A stretch of DNA of 64,000 nt from Bradyrhizobium sp. NDS-1. GTDB taxonomy: Bacteria; Pseudomonadota; Alphaproteobacteria; Rhizobiales; Xanthobacteraceae. This document shows, piece after piece, positions 1-7,628 of the stretch. A program made the position numbers and the translations under genes. Under the pieces are notes generated by a model. The model saw only the letters and a list, made by a program, of their open reading frames with translations, did not search any database and was not told where the DNA came from. How positions within the stretch are numbered: position 1 is the first letter of the stretch; every line of letters starts with the position of its first letter. The DNA lies in assembly GCF_032918005.1 (NCBI RefSeq), contig NZ_CP136628.1, forward strand, positions 4,139,501 through 4,203,500. Direction: 5' to 3'.

Positions 1-1
1 C

Positions 2-73
2 GAGGACACGCGCGTTGCGGTCAAGGCCGACCGGCTGGTGCGCACGGCGGGCCAGCCGGCGCAAGCCAACTAG
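2..73 (+). CDS. C-terminal tail of an upstream gene (partial)
   Basis: Only the last 23 codons are inside the window, ending at the TAG at 71-73. The reading frame is open from the left edge and converges on the minus-strand gene that ends at position 86. The tail contains VAVKADRLV followed by a short Gln/Ala-rich end. This could be the last strand of a TOBE-like or other beta-barrel domain, but 23 residues are too few to assign a family. Confidence 0.45.
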   Translation, partial: EDTRVAVKADRLVRTAGQPAQAN

Positions 74-85
74 ACGGCGCGCCGA

Positions 86-211
86 TCAGCGCTTGTCGCC
101 GCAAATGCGATCGTCGGTCGGCACCTGCGAGAAAGTGGTGCCGCGCGAGGCAAGCGCCACGAAGCCGGCATAGCCGGACAGGTTGAGCAAGACTTCGAGC
201 CACGCGGGCAT
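86..211 (-). CDS. 41-aa small hydrophobic hypothetical protein
   Basis: A 41-codon frame starts at ATG 211-209 and ends at 86. The N-terminal half (PAWLEVLLNLSGYAGFVALA) is a single hydrophobic or amphipathic helix, and the C-terminal half is polar (TTFSQVPTDDRICGDKR). The open frame extends much further upstream, but that extension is arginine-rich low-complexity translation typical of antisense frames, so the short form is preferred. Size and composition suggest a small membrane-associated protein; no function can be assigned. It ends 12 bp from the stop of the convergent upstream gene. Confidence 0.5.
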   Translation of the reverse strand: MPAWLEVLLNLSGYAGFVALASRGTTFSQVPTDDRICGDKR

Positions 212-288
212 ATCGGCCTCTTCCGGTCTGCCTGAGGAACAACTCAACGTCCGCGCGCAATCCTGGTTCCCTGCTCCCGCGAAGGAAC

Positions 289-537
289 CTAGATCGGGGA
301 GGAGGGATCGAGCCGGCGTCCGAGGGTCGCAACGGATTTGCTCGAGGGCTGCTCTTTGAGGAACTCGGCGATCGCCCGTGCCAGCTCGCGGTCGCTCATC
401 GGCGTCGCCGGCGGGCGCAGTGCGCCCACCCCGAAGCTGCGAACGATCTCGTCGTAATGCTGATCGTCGGATCTGGGAACCAGCTTGCGTATACGGGCCA
501 GCAATGCAGATAAGGGCAAACTTTCCTCCTCGGTCAT
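289..537 (-). CDS. 82-aa conserved-type hypothetical protein
   Basis: The frame MTEEESLPLSALLARIRKLV starts at ATG 537-535; an in-frame start six codons earlier (555) would add only MLPAGR. The product is soluble and mostly helical, with an acidic start, a middle segment DDQHYDEIVRSFG and a C-terminal charged helix (DRELARAIAEFLKEQPS). No known domain is recognised. Balanced amino-acid use supports real coding. A terminator-like hairpin facing the same way lies about 55 nt upstream of the start, so the gene either has its own promoter between them or a leader that can be terminated. Confidence 0.55.
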   Translation of the reverse strand: MTEEESLPLSALLARIRKLVPRSDDQHYDEIVRSFGVGALRPPATPMSDRELARAIAEFLKEQPSSKSVATLGRRLDPSSPI

Positions 538-591
538 TCGCCCCGCTGGCAGCAATCGTCGTGTGCTGCCATCTGCTCCCGTGAAACTTAA

Positions 592-624
592 AACCCCGCC
601 AGCATCGCCGAGATGCTGACGGGG
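592..624 (-). terminator. Rho-independent terminator-like hairpin, minus strand
   Basis: Arms at 594-606 and 612-624 pair over 13 bp with a 5-nt loop. One position is a G-U pair in minus-strand RNA but a C-A mismatch in plus-strand RNA. On the minus strand the stem is followed at once by TTTTAAGTTTC. No minus-strand gene lies upstream of it, so it may end a small RNA made from roughly 625-780 or act in the leader of the 82-aa gene. Confidence 0.5.
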
Positions 625-801
625 CTTCGTGCTGTTGCCTCAACCCGGATGGCGGAGGCTCCCGCACTTGAAAAGGCAATGCGCTCCCGGCGATTTGGTT
701 CCGGCTCTCAGCGCCCTTTTTTGCTGCGGCGGTTCCGCACTCCTGCGCGCAACCATCGCAGGCGCATCTAGTTATCTTTGCAAGACGCGAAGGAGGAGAG
801 C

Positions 802-1095
802 ATGAAGAAGACACTGGCAGTCCTGGCCACCGTCGCAGCCGTCGGCGTTGCCGCGGTCGCAGCCCCGGCGCCTGCCGAGGCGCGCGGGCGCGGTGGTATC
901 GGCCCGGGCCTCGCATTCGGCCTCGCCGCCGGCGCGATCACCGCGGGCGCGGTCGCAGCATCGCACCCGTACGGCTATTACGGTCCCCGCTACGGCTATT
1001 ATGACGGGCCGGGCTACTATTACGGGGCCGGCCCCGTCGCCTACTATGGCGGCGGACCCTACTACCGGCACCATCACCACTGGCGCCATTGGTAA
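802..1095 (+). CDS. Secreted Gly/Tyr/His-rich small protein
   Basis: A 97-residue protein starts at ATG 802 behind a strong AAGGAGGAGAG site; a TTG 24 nt upstream is unlikely. Residues 1 to about 28 form a Sec signal peptide (KKTLAVLATVAAVGVAAVAA, then APAPAEA). The mature part has a glycine-zipper-like hydrophobic run (GLAFGLAAGAITAGAVAA) and a tail of GYYGPRYGYY-type repeats ending in a His/Trp cluster. Similar small exported proteins of unknown role are common in rhizobia. The His tail could bind metal, but that is inference. A bidirectional terminator follows directly. Confidence 0.75.
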   Translation: MKKTLAVLATVAAVGVAAVAAPAPAEARGRGGIGPGLAFGLAAGAITAGAVAASHPYGYYGPRYGYYDGPGYYYGAGPVAYYGGGPYYRHHHHWRHW

Positions 1096-1109
1096 CGACT
1101 AACAAGCGA

Positions 1110-1139
1110 AAAGCCCGGAGCAATGCTCCGGGCTTTTTT
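1110..1139. terminator. Bidirectional Rho-independent terminator
   Basis: GCCCGGAGC at 1113-1121 and GCTCCGGGC at 1125-1133 form a perfect 9-bp stem with a 3-nt loop, flanked by an A-run on the left and TTTTTT on the right. It can end both the secreted Gly/Tyr-rich gene (plus) and the 54-aa gene (minus) that converge here. Confidence 0.85.
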
Positions 1140-1162
1140 CGTGCGCATTGATCAGACGTGAA

Positions 1163-1327
1163 TTACGGCCACAGCGAGGGCCGTTCGACCTTTCGGGCAT
1201 TCTCCAGCGTCGACACGAAATACTCTTCGCGCTCACGCTTGAATTTTTCCTGCGTGGCACGGAAGGCGGCAACACGGGCGGCGATCTCATCGCGCTCACG
1301 GGCTTTGCGTTCTTCGTCTTCGGTCAT
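1163..1327 (-). CDS. 54-aa highly charged hypothetical protein
   Basis: The product (MTEDEERKARERDEIAARVA and onward to EYFVSTLENARKVERPSLWP) is one long charged helix, probably a coiled coil. The start at 1327 is preferred over the ATG two codons upstream at 1333, because a GAGGGG ribosome-binding site sits 6 nt before the 1327 ATG but touches the 1333 ATG. The long upstream extension of the frame lacks coding character. Function is unknown. The gene shares the bidirectional terminator at 1110-1139 with its convergent neighbour. Confidence 0.65.
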   Translation of the reverse strand: MTEDEERKARERDEIAARVAAFRATQEKFKREREEYFVSTLENARKVERPSLWP

Positions 1328-1569
1328 GACCATCCCCTCGGGTTTACTACTGAGCTCAAGCACTGCCGCCGCATCATCTTGAGTCGCATTCACACATCCA
1401 TTGATGCTTCCGAATGGGGCGTCAATGGGGAGGAGGCATTGCAGGATTGTGATATGCGAAGGCCGGAAAAAATTGCCGAGTGCGTCGTGTTGGCGCTTGA
1501 TAAGAGCGTCAGCAATCTTGCCGCTTGCGCATGGTTGCTGCAGGACAAACCCGGATCGGGAGGCTGCGA

Positions 1570-2331
1570 TTGATCGCATCGGATCTTCAAAGTGGCGTTG
1601 AGCGCCTCGGCGGGATGATCGCGGAGGCCAGGACCATCGTGCCGTTCACCGGCGCCGGCATTTCGACGGAGTGCGGCATTCCCGACTTCCGCTCGCCGGG
1701 CGGAATTTGGACGCGCAACCGCCCGATCCCGTTCGACGAATTCGTCGCGAGCCAGTCAGCGCGGGACGAATCCTGGCGCCGGCGATTTGCGATGGAGGAG
1801 GTGTTCGCGGCGGCGAAGCCCGGCCGCGGCCATCGCGCGCTGGCATCGCTCTACCGCGCCGGCAAGGTTCCCGCCGTCATCACCCAGAACATCGACAATC
1901 TGCATCAGGCCTCGGGCTTCGCCGGCGAGCACGTGATCGAGCTTCACGGCAACACCACCTATGCGCGCTGCATCGGATGCGGACAGGCCTATCCGCTCGA
2001 CTGGGTGAAGCATCGCTTCGACGACGACGGCGCCGCGCCCAACTGCACGGCCTGCGCGGAGCCGGTGAAGACCGCCACGATCTCTTTCGGCCAGATGATG
2101 CCGGATGAAGAAATGCAGCGCGCGAGCGTGCTGTCGCGCGCCTGCGACCTCTTCATCGCGATCGGTTCCTCGCTCGTGGTGTGGCCGGCGGCGGGCTTTC
2201 CGATGATGGCGAAGAACGCCGGTGCGCGTCTGGTGATCATCAATCGCGAGCCGACCGAACAGGACGGTATCGCCGACCTCGTCATCCACCACGACATCGG
2301 CGACACACTCGGGCCCTTTGTTGGAAATTGA
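1570..2331 (+). CDS. Sir2-family NAD-dependent protein deacylase
   Basis: This is a sirtuin, which removes acyl groups from lysines while consuming NAD+. With the TTG at 1570 as start (GGGAGG six nt upstream) it is 253 aa, the usual bacterial size; the ATG at 1525 would add 15 poorly conserved residues. NAD-binding motifs GAGISTECGIPDFRSPGGIW (about 28-47) and TQNIDN (105-110) are intact, as is the catalytic His in HGN (126). Four zinc cysteines form CIGC (134, 137) and CTAC (159, 162). The C-terminal Rossmann segment (AIGSSLVVWPAAG, VIINREPTEQD) is complete. It stands alone, with no acetyl-CoA synthetase or acetyltransferase gene beside it. Confidence 0.93.
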   Translation: MIASDLQSGVERLGGMIAEARTIVPFTGAGISTECGIPDFRSPGGIWTRNRPIPFDEFVASQSARDESWRRRFAMEEVFAAAKPGRGHRALASLYRAGKVPAVITQNIDNLHQASGFAGEHVIELHGNTTYARCIGCGQAYPLDWVKHRFDDDGAAPNCTACAEPVKTATISFGQMMPDEEMQRASVLSRACDLFIAIGSSLVVWPAAGFPMMAKNAGARLVIINREPTEQDGIADLVIHHDIGDTLGPFVGN

Positions 2332-2529
2332 GGCAGGAGTTTGATTCGCGGCTGTGCAAGCTGTTCATAGGTTCCGGCGAATCTCTTTTTTGTCTATGCC
2401 TCGCAACCGGGAGTGTTATCTTTTGAGTCGAAAGATTCGCGTCGCGTCGAATTGAGAACATTCTCTTAAGACGCGTGATTCGGGCGCCGCCGATATGGCG
2501 GGTTGCATGGCAGTGTGGGGTCCGGGGTT

Positions 2530-3192
2530 ATGGGGTCGTCGGACGGATTTGAGTCCAAGAAGCTCGGGGTTCCCGGGCAAGGGGTATCGTCCGGGCGGAT
2601 CGCGCCGGGCGAACACGGCAGCGCCGGTCGCGACAGCGCGCTCAGTCCCTTCAGCGGGTTGGGCGAGGCCAGCGCCAATCTCGTCGAAGTCCATGGCGTC
2701 ATCAAGTGGTTCGACGCTTCCAAAGGCTACGGCTTCATCGTTCCCGACAACGGCTGGCCGGACGTGCTCCTGCACGTTACCGTGCTTAGGCGCGACGGTT
2801 TCCAGACCGCCTATGAAGGCGCCCGCATCGTCGTCGAGTGCATCCAGCGCGCCAAGGGTTACCAGGCGTTTCGCGTGGTCTCGATGGACGAGTCGACGGC
2901 GATCCATCCGGCGCAGATGCTGCCGCCGCGCACCCATGTCACGGTCACCGCGACCAGCGGGCTGGAGCGGGCCCAGGTCAAATGGTTCAACCGGCTGCGC
3001 GGCTTCGGCTTCCTGACCTGCGGCGAGGGCACGCCCGATATCTTCGTGCACATGGAGACGCTGCGCCGCTTCGGCATGACCGAGCTCAGGCCCGGCCAGT
3101 ATGTCCTGGTCCGCTTCGGGCCCGGCTCCAAGGGCATGATGGCGGCCGAGATCCATCCCGAGACCGGATCGCCGGGCTTGCAGTCGCACTAG
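2530..3192 (+). CDS. Double cold-shock-domain protein
   Basis: The protein (220 aa from ATG 2530; a TTG at 2503 is also in frame) carries two nucleic-acid-binding cold-shock domains. Domain 1 (about 53-120) has GVIKWFDASKGYGFI and the variant RNP-2 VLLHVTVL. Domain 2 (about 145-211) has QVKWFNRLRGFGFL and DIFVHMETL. The first 50 residues are Gly/Ser-rich and probably disordered. Tandem CSD proteins of this layout are typical of alphaproteobacteria and are thought to act as RNA chaperones or regulators. It is monocistronic and ends in a strong hairpin. Confidence 0.9.
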   Translation: MGSSDGFESKKLGVPGQGVSSGRIAPGEHGSAGRDSALSPFSGLGEASANLVEVHGVIKWFDASKGYGFIVPDNGWPDVLLHVTVLRRDGFQTAYEGARIVVECIQRAKGYQAFRVVSMDESTAIHPAQMLPPRTHVTVTATSGLERAQVKWFNRLRGFGFLTCGEGTPDIFVHMETLRRFGMTELRPGQYVLVRFGPGSKGMMAAEIHPETGSPGLQSH

Positions 3193-3237
3193 GGGGCGCC
3201 ACATCTTGCGGCGCAAGGTCCCGCAATCGTGAGCAAT

Positions 3238-3274
3238 AGAGGCGCGCCGGCTGGCCGGCGCGCCTCTGGCTTTT
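3238..3274 (+). terminator. Terminator after the double CSD gene
   Basis: A perfect 14-bp inverted repeat (arms 3238-3251 and 3254-3267, core GGCGCGCCGGC) with a 2-nt spacer is followed by GGCTTTTC. The very stable stem 45 bp after the stop fits Rho-independent termination, although the T-run is short and slightly displaced. Confidence 0.65.
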
Positions 3275-3325
3275 CTGGCGATCGCCGCGTAAGGACTGAT
3301 CCAGTCCCACGCCTCGAGTGCTCCC

Positions 3326-3811
3326 ATGAATTCTGATCGCAAGGCCGTCTGGTCCGCTCTGAAGGGCTGGCTTGCCGCCATCCTCGTCATCGCCGGCTTT
3401 GCCGTCGCCAGCGCGCCCGCCGACGCCGCCAGCTTCCAGCCGCTGGAGATCGTCACCAAGAACGGCGTGCAGGTGTTCTCGGTGGAAATGGCGACGACCG
3501 CAGAGGAGAAGGAGACCGGCCTGATGTACCGCAAGGAATTGGCGGATGGCAAAGGTATGCTGTTCGACTTCAATCCCGAGCAGGAAATCTCGATGTGGAT
3601 GAAGAATACCTATGTCTCGCTCGACATGATCTTCATCCGCGCCGACGGCCGCATCCTGCGCATTGCCGAAAACACCGAGCCGATGTCGACCAAGATCGTC
3701 TCGTCCCGGGGGCCCGCCCGGGCCGTGCTGGAGGTGGTGGCGGGAACGGCGCAGAAATACGGCATCCGTGTCGGCGACCGCGTCGGCCACCCGCTGTTCG
3801 GCAGCAAATAG
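3326..3811 (+). CDS. DUF192 family exported protein
   Basis: This 161-aa protein has an N-terminal signal sequence or anchor (residues 11-36, WLAAILVIAGFAVASAPADA) and a DUF192/COG1430 domain over the rest. Family hallmarks are visible: the start strand FSVEMATT, GLMYRKEL, GMLFDF, ISMWMKNTYVSLDMIFI and GRILRI, ending with a GDRVGHPLF tail. DUF192 proteins are small periplasmic or membrane-anchored beta-rich proteins without an established biochemical role. It lies between the CSD gene and tRNA-Pro. Confidence 0.85.
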   Translation: MNSDRKAVWSALKGWLAAILVIAGFAVASAPADAASFQPLEIVTKNGVQVFSVEMATTAEEKETGLMYRKELADGKGMLFDFNPEQEISMWMKNTYVSLDMIFIRADGRILRIAENTEPMSTKIVSSRGPARAVLEVVAGTAQKYGIRVGDRVGHPLFGSK

Positions 3812-3907
3812 GGCGGGCTGCGAAGGGTGTCGTCAGCCTTGCCGGCGCCAGTTTGTAAGCTTGCTGGCGCCTTTGGAAGCGTGTATCGACGGGGCTCGCC
3901 GGACATT

Positions 3908-3984
3908 CGGGGTATAGCGCAGCCTGGTAGCGCGGCAGTTTTGGGTACTGCAGGTCGTTGGTTCGAATCCAGCTGCCCCGACCA
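3908..3984 (+). tRNA. tRNA-Pro (anticodon UGG)
   Basis: The 77-nt sequence folds as a full cloverleaf: acceptor CGGGGTA with TGCCCCG, D-stem GCGC with GCGC, anticodon stem GCAGT with ACTGC, loop TTTGGGT giving anticodon TGG, T-stem GTTGG with CCAGC and loop TTCGAAT. The encoded 3' end is ACCA. The C1-G72 pair is typical of bacterial tRNA-Pro. Confidence 0.97.
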
Positions 3985-4716
3985 GTCCCGACGTCATCTC
4001 AGGACGATTGTCCTCGCGAATTGACACGCGGTTCTTGACCTCGTTTCTCGACTTCCGCGCGATGTTTCAACGAATTGGGTCGGCCGGCCGGGATAGAATC
4101 GGCGGCGTCCGATCGAACCTTTGGCCGTCGCCATAGACAAATGTGTGTTGGGGATTTCAGCGCCCAATGTCTAACGGACGCCGCCAAGCGATAATATTCC
4201 GCTTGCGCGGCGTTGCGCTTTTTCGGCCGTCATTTGTCAGATGCGACCGAGCAACCTGAAGCGTGCCAGTCCGGTGGAAACGGCACGAACGGCCAGACCA
4301 TCTGGTTATCGTTGGCGGCCTGCGGCGGCTCTTGCGCCGGCGTCCTTGCGACCAGCGCCATTCGCAGCGCCAGGCGCAGGTGTGCGCATTGCAGATTCAT
4401 TTTGGTCGTCCCGACGAATCGTCTCGAAATTCATTACGAAATCTGACGTCAGCTCAATCGAATTGCGACGCGCCCAAGTCGGCGCAGCCATCTCAAATCA
4501 CGAACATTCTAAGAAACTCGACGCTCTCTTTCAACCGGTTCAGGCCCGAAGCCCATGAGAAGTAAGGTTGACCGGTTAGGTTAAGGATGAGCGGGTGTTG
4601 CGGCCGCTTTGGCCATCGTTATGAGATCGGGCTCGACCCGCGATGGGCTGCCTGCAATTCGTGCTCACACGAGGTCACAGTTCGTCGCAGCGCGCGTATC
4701 CTGTGAGTCTTGCGCC
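3985..4716. other. Gene-poor stretch after tRNA-Pro
   Basis: About 730 bp without a convincing gene. Several overlapping frames of 60-105 codons are open, but they are Arg/Ala/Ser-rich, overlap each other in different frames and lack clear ribosome sites. No hairpin with a T-run, integrase or obvious attachment-site duplication was seen, although the 3' side of a tRNA is a common island insertion point. Confidence 0.5.
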
Positions 4717-4911
4717 ATGTCTTTCGATCGCAACTTCAAAGCCACCGGTCCGCAATCGAGCTGGAGCGAGATCTGGCACCTCTGGACGGTGATCGTGCCC
4801 CGCCGCTCGATCAACGGACAACTCGTGATCGGCAAGGTCTGGCGCCGTCATGATGGTCGCGATTGGATCTACAGGAAATTCACCGAGTTCGACGGCGAGG
4901 AAGCGGCCTGA
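4717..4911 (+). CDS. 64-aa conserved-type hypothetical protein
   Basis: The frame starting at ATG 4717 gives a compact soluble protein rich in Trp (WSEIWHLWTVIVPRRSI, KVWRRHDGRDWIYRKF). It looks like a small beta-rich domain. A longer frame from 4609 adds 36 residues with no coding character. I recall similar 60-70 residue proteins in Bradyrhizobium annotations, always without function. It converges on the minus-strand gene starting downstream. Confidence 0.6.
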   Translation: MSFDRNFKATGPQSSWSEIWHLWTVIVPRRSINGQLVIGKVWRRHDGRDWIYRKFTEFDGEEAA

Positions 4912-4990
4912 AGCGCGATAGGCCCGTAGTGAGCCGTCATCGCCCCTTGCGTTAATGCTGAACCCGTTCGGCCGAGGGCCGTTGCCCGGC

Positions 4991-5389
4991 CTATCCCGGC
5001 GCCTGCACGCGCGGCAGCGGCAGTTTGAAGTGACGTTTCGCATAGGCGACGATTTCGGCGTCCGAAGGGTGATCGGCCGGTTCCACCGCAGCAATCCGTT
5101 TGCCGATATCGGGAGCGTTCGCGCGAATGTGGCTGGCAAGCTCCGTCTTTGCGCTCGCCGGGCCGATGATGAGGATCTCGCCGGCATCGGCGAGGGCTTT
5201 GCTCACGTCAGCGTAGAACGCCTTGTCGGGAGCTGCGTGGCCGCTGCCGACGACGTTGGCCTTGTGATGAAGATGACGCGTCGGCAGTTGCGGGTGCAAC
5301 GTGATTTCGTCGGAGCCGCTCAGGCCGAGATGGAAGATCCTGGCCTGCGAATGGTCGATCCATATCACGGCATGAAAATGAGAGGGCAT
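4991..5389 (-). CDS. eRF1-like 'translational machinery' stress protein
   Basis: This 132-aa protein (PSHFHAVIWIDHSQARIFHL at the start, then DEITLH, HHKANVVGSGH and ADAGEILIIGPASAKTEL) has the fold signature of the eRF1/Pelota C-terminal domain family. Rhizobial databases usually call such proteins 'translational machinery protein'. The likely role is in stress or ribosome-related physiology, but biochemistry is not established. An AAGG site precedes the ATG at 5389. About 90 bp upstream is an FNR/FixK-type box placed correctly for activation, which predicts low-oxygen induction. Confidence 0.75.
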   Translation of the reverse strand: MPSHFHAVIWIDHSQARIFHLGLSGSDEITLHPQLPTRHLHHKANVVGSGHAAPDKAFYADVSKALADAGEILIIGPASAKTELASHIRANAPDIGKRIAAVEPADHPSDAEIVAYAKRHFKLPLPRVQAPG

Positions 5390-5452
5390 GTGCTTGGGCC
5401 TTGTCCGAGGGGAGGCCGCCGACGTCGATGCGGCGATGCGTGTCGCGACGAC

Positions 5453-5492
5453 ATTATGCCGGTCGGCGTCATCCCTGGTTGACCCAGGTCAA
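5453..5492 (-). promoter_or_regulatory. Predicted FixK/FNR-activated promoter
   Basis: TTGACCCAGGTCAA at 5479-5492 matches the FNR/FixK consensus TTGA-N6-TCAA exactly. On the minus strand a -10-like CATAAT lies at 5458-5453. If transcription starts near 5446, the box centre is about 40 bp upstream, the class II activator position. The resulting leader to ATG 5389 would be about 55 nt. It points at the eRF1-like gene. Confidence 0.65.
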
Positions 5493-5571
5493 TCGATCTC
5501 GGCCCGATCCGGCGGGGCGACCGAGCGCAGCGTTCCGCGAACGGTGCGCTCCGAACGGCAGCGTTCCCGGC

Positions 5572-6738
5572 TCAGGCCGCCTTCGCCGCGGGCTTGGGAG
5601 GCGGCGGCTTCAGCGGCTTGTCCTGCTTCTTCGACCACGAGATGTAATAGGCTACCGTGGTCATGATCGCGATGCCGGCGACGCTGACGAAGATCTGCGC
5701 GAGCAGCGAGCCCGAGCTCATCGACAGCTCGAAATGGCCGACGAAGGACAGGAACACGCCGACGCAGAACACGGCGAGCGACTGCTGGCCGCAGACGATC
5801 AACGGATCGAACACCTTCCACTCCAGGCCCGGCCATTCCTTCGGCACGAAGCGGATCACGAGAATCACGATCACGACGAAGTGGATGAAGCGATAGGGTG
5901 CGAGGTTGGTCTTGTCGTTCGGATTGAAGGCCGAGAACAGCCACTCGGGGAACATACCGCCGAAGGTCGGGAAGCGGCCGGCCATGGTCATGACCAGCGC
6001 GAACAGGAGATAGCCAACGCAGAGGTAGAGCGTGATCGGCGCGTTGATCAGCGTCATCGAGCGGCGTGCGCCGCCCATCGCGCACCAGGCTCCGAACACG
6101 AACAGCACCTGCCAGCAATACGGGTTGAAGTACCACTGACCGGCCGGATAGGCGTTCAGATTCCAGCCGAAGTGACGCGCGGCCAGCCACAGCACGATCG
6201 ACAGCATCATCGTGAGATCGGGCTTGCGCAGCATGAACCACAGCACCGGCGGAAACAGTCCCATCAGCACGATGTAGAGCGGCAGCACGTCGAGATTGAG
6301 CGGCTTGAAGCGCAGGAACAGCCCCTGGCGCAGCGTCTCGGTGGCGTTGTCGACCAGGCCGGCGACGTTGAACTCGTTGATCATCTCGGAATCGCCGAAG
6401 CGCAGCGCCAGATAGCTGATCGAGGCGATATAGATCACGAACAGGATGATGTGGGCGACGTAGAGCTGCCAAACCCGCTTGGTCAGCCGGGTGGCGCCGA
6501 CGATGAAGCCACGGTCCAGCATCATCCGCGCATAGACGAAGGAGGCGGTGTAGCCGGAGATGAAGACGAACAGGTCGGCGGCGTCGGAAAAGCCGTAATT
6601 GCGCGTCGTGATCCAATTCACGACGTTGTCGGGAATGTGGTCGAGGAAGATCGCCCAATTCGCGACGCCGCGAAACAGGTCGAGCCTGAGGTCACGGCCC
6701 TTGTCAGGGAGCGTGGCATTGATGTTCAGGAAGGCCAT
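5572..6738 (-). CDS. opgC: OpgC-like acyltransferase membrane protein
   Basis: The 388-aa polytopic membrane protein starts at ATG 6738. It belongs to the OpgC family, inner-membrane proteins that add succinyl or similar groups to osmoregulated periplasmic glucans. Recognisable parts are RDLRLDLFRGVANWAIFLDH near the N-terminus, NYGFSDAADLFVFISGYTA, about ten hydrophobic segments, LGWNLNAYPAGQWYFNPYCWQ-type periplasmic loop sequence, and a Lys/Pro-rich cytoplasmic tail (KPLKPPPPKPAAKAA). No glucan synthase gene (opgGH or ndv) is adjacent. Confidence 0.85.
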   Translation of the reverse strand: MAFLNINATLPDKGRDLRLDLFRGVANWAIFLDHIPDNVVNWITTRNYGFSDAADLFVFISGYTASFVYARMMLDRGFIVGATRLTKRVWQLYVAHIILFVIYIASISYLALRFGDSEMINEFNVAGLVDNATETLRQGLFLRFKPLNLDVLPLYIVLMGLFPPVLWFMLRKPDLTMMLSIVLWLAARHFGWNLNAYPAGQWYFNPYCWQVLFVFGAWCAMGGARRSMTLINAPITLYLCVGYLLFALVMTMAGRFPTFGGMFPEWLFSAFNPNDKTNLAPYRFIHFVVIVILVIRFVPKEWPGLEWKVFDPLIVCGQQSLAVFCVGVFLSFVGHFELSMSSGSLLAQIFVSVAGIAIMTTVAYYISWSKKQDKPLKPPPPKPAAKAA

Positions 6739-6992
6739 GCGACGGGAGCTCTCGGAGGGGCGGTTTACACTGACGTCAGCGAAGGAGTGCCGCCGGGCGG
6801 GGCCCCGGCGCGGAAGGCGGGTACGCAATTGTCACGGTGCAGCATAATGACTATACCGTTGGCGAGGGTGCCGGGGGCCGGAATCACCGATCAGTTCCCA
6901 ATTGGTGTCTCTATACTATCCCTGAGGTTTCCACCAACTGCTACCGTGACGCATCGAAATCGAACGATAAAGACGAAGAGGCCGGACCGCAA

Positions 6993-7298
6993 ATGACCGC
7001 ACGGATTTTCAAGCCCGCCAAGAACGCGATGCAATCCGGACGCTCCAAGACCAGGGAATGGCAGCTCGACTACGAGCCGGAGCAGCCGCGTTCGGTCGAG
7101 CCCCTGATGGGCTGGACCTCGTCCGGCGACATGAAGCAGCAGATCACGCTGCGCTTTCACTCCAAGGAAGAGGCGATCGCTTATTGCGAGCGTAAGGGCA
7201 TCGCCTACCAGGTGATCGAGCCGCAGGATTCGATCCGCCGGCCGGTCGCCTACGCCGATAATTTCTCATTCCGCCGCGGCGAGCCCTGGACGCATTGA
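6993..7298 (+). CDS. NDUFS4-like complex I accessory subunit
   Basis: The 101-aa product from ATG 6993 matches the ETC complex I subunit conserved region (NDUFS4 / 18-kDa / AQDQ family): ARIFKPAKNAMQSGR, REWQLDYEP, MGWTSSGDMKQQITLRF, EEAIAYCERKGI, YADNFSFRR and GEPWTH at the end. In alphaproteobacteria and mitochondria this accessory subunit binds the peripheral arm of NADH:ubiquinone oxidoreductase. As is usual in this class, it is not in the nuo operon. A longer frame from 6837 is open, but that extension is not family-like. Confidence 0.88.
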   Translation: MTARIFKPAKNAMQSGRSKTREWQLDYEPEQPRSVEPLMGWTSSGDMKQQITLRFHSKEEAIAYCERKGIAYQVIEPQDSIRRPVAYADNFSFRRGEPWTH

Positions 7299-7344
7299 GG
7301 GCGCGGGCGGCCAGGCCGCCCGTTGAGGTCATCGTGAACCGTTG

Positions 7345-7375
7345 TGCCCGGGATCGTCCCGGGCATACCCTTTTT
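7345..7375 (+). terminator. Terminator after the NDUFS4-like gene
   Basis: TGCCCGGGA at 7345-7353 and TCCCGGGCA at 7357-7365 form a perfect 9-bp stem with a 3-nt loop, followed by TACCCTTTTTC. Confidence 0.75.
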
Positions 7376-7628
7376 CGGGGACGCGAACTCGGCCTGCATG
7401 GGTCACCCGGCGACGCAAAGCATCGTCCGGAGACGCCCGCTTTGGCCGGCTCCTCACCATGACGGTCTGCGCCCCGAAACGTGGCCTGATCCTGAGAGCC
7501 TGCCGCAGGCGGGCCCCAGGCAAACTTCCCGCCACGCTCTTGCAGCCCCGAGGAAGCCCAAGGTGGTTGGCACCCATTCCGCCCCGTGCTTCGCTGCCCC
7601 GCATGACACGACCATAACGAGGTGGGGT
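7376..7628. other. Intergenic region before the lrp-type gene
   Basis: With the terminator this makes a 330-bp gap between genes. A frame joined to the Lrp gene is open across it, but its translation lacks coding character. A small hairpin GCCTGCCGCAGGCGGGC occurs near 7498-7514. No operator palindrome is obvious. Confidence 0.4.

Noticed and set aside
3833..4027. Minus-strand frame across tRNA-Pro containing AGFEPTTCSTQNCRATRLRY
   Set aside because: This is the well-known translation of the antisense strand of bacterial tRNA-Pro, often misannotated as a protein.
4213..4565. Three overlapping plus-strand frames of 77-105 codons
   Set aside because: They overlap in all three frames, have no ribosome site and no protein-like pattern.
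3985..4716. Island insertion next to tRNA-Pro
   Set aside because: No integrase, no duplicated tRNA 3' end and no mobile gene was seen in the adjoining sequence.
5401..6996. 531-codon plus-strand frame opposite opgC
   Set aside because: It is full of His/Glu/Arg antisense-type sequence without a domain, while the minus strand encodes a complete OpgC-like protein.
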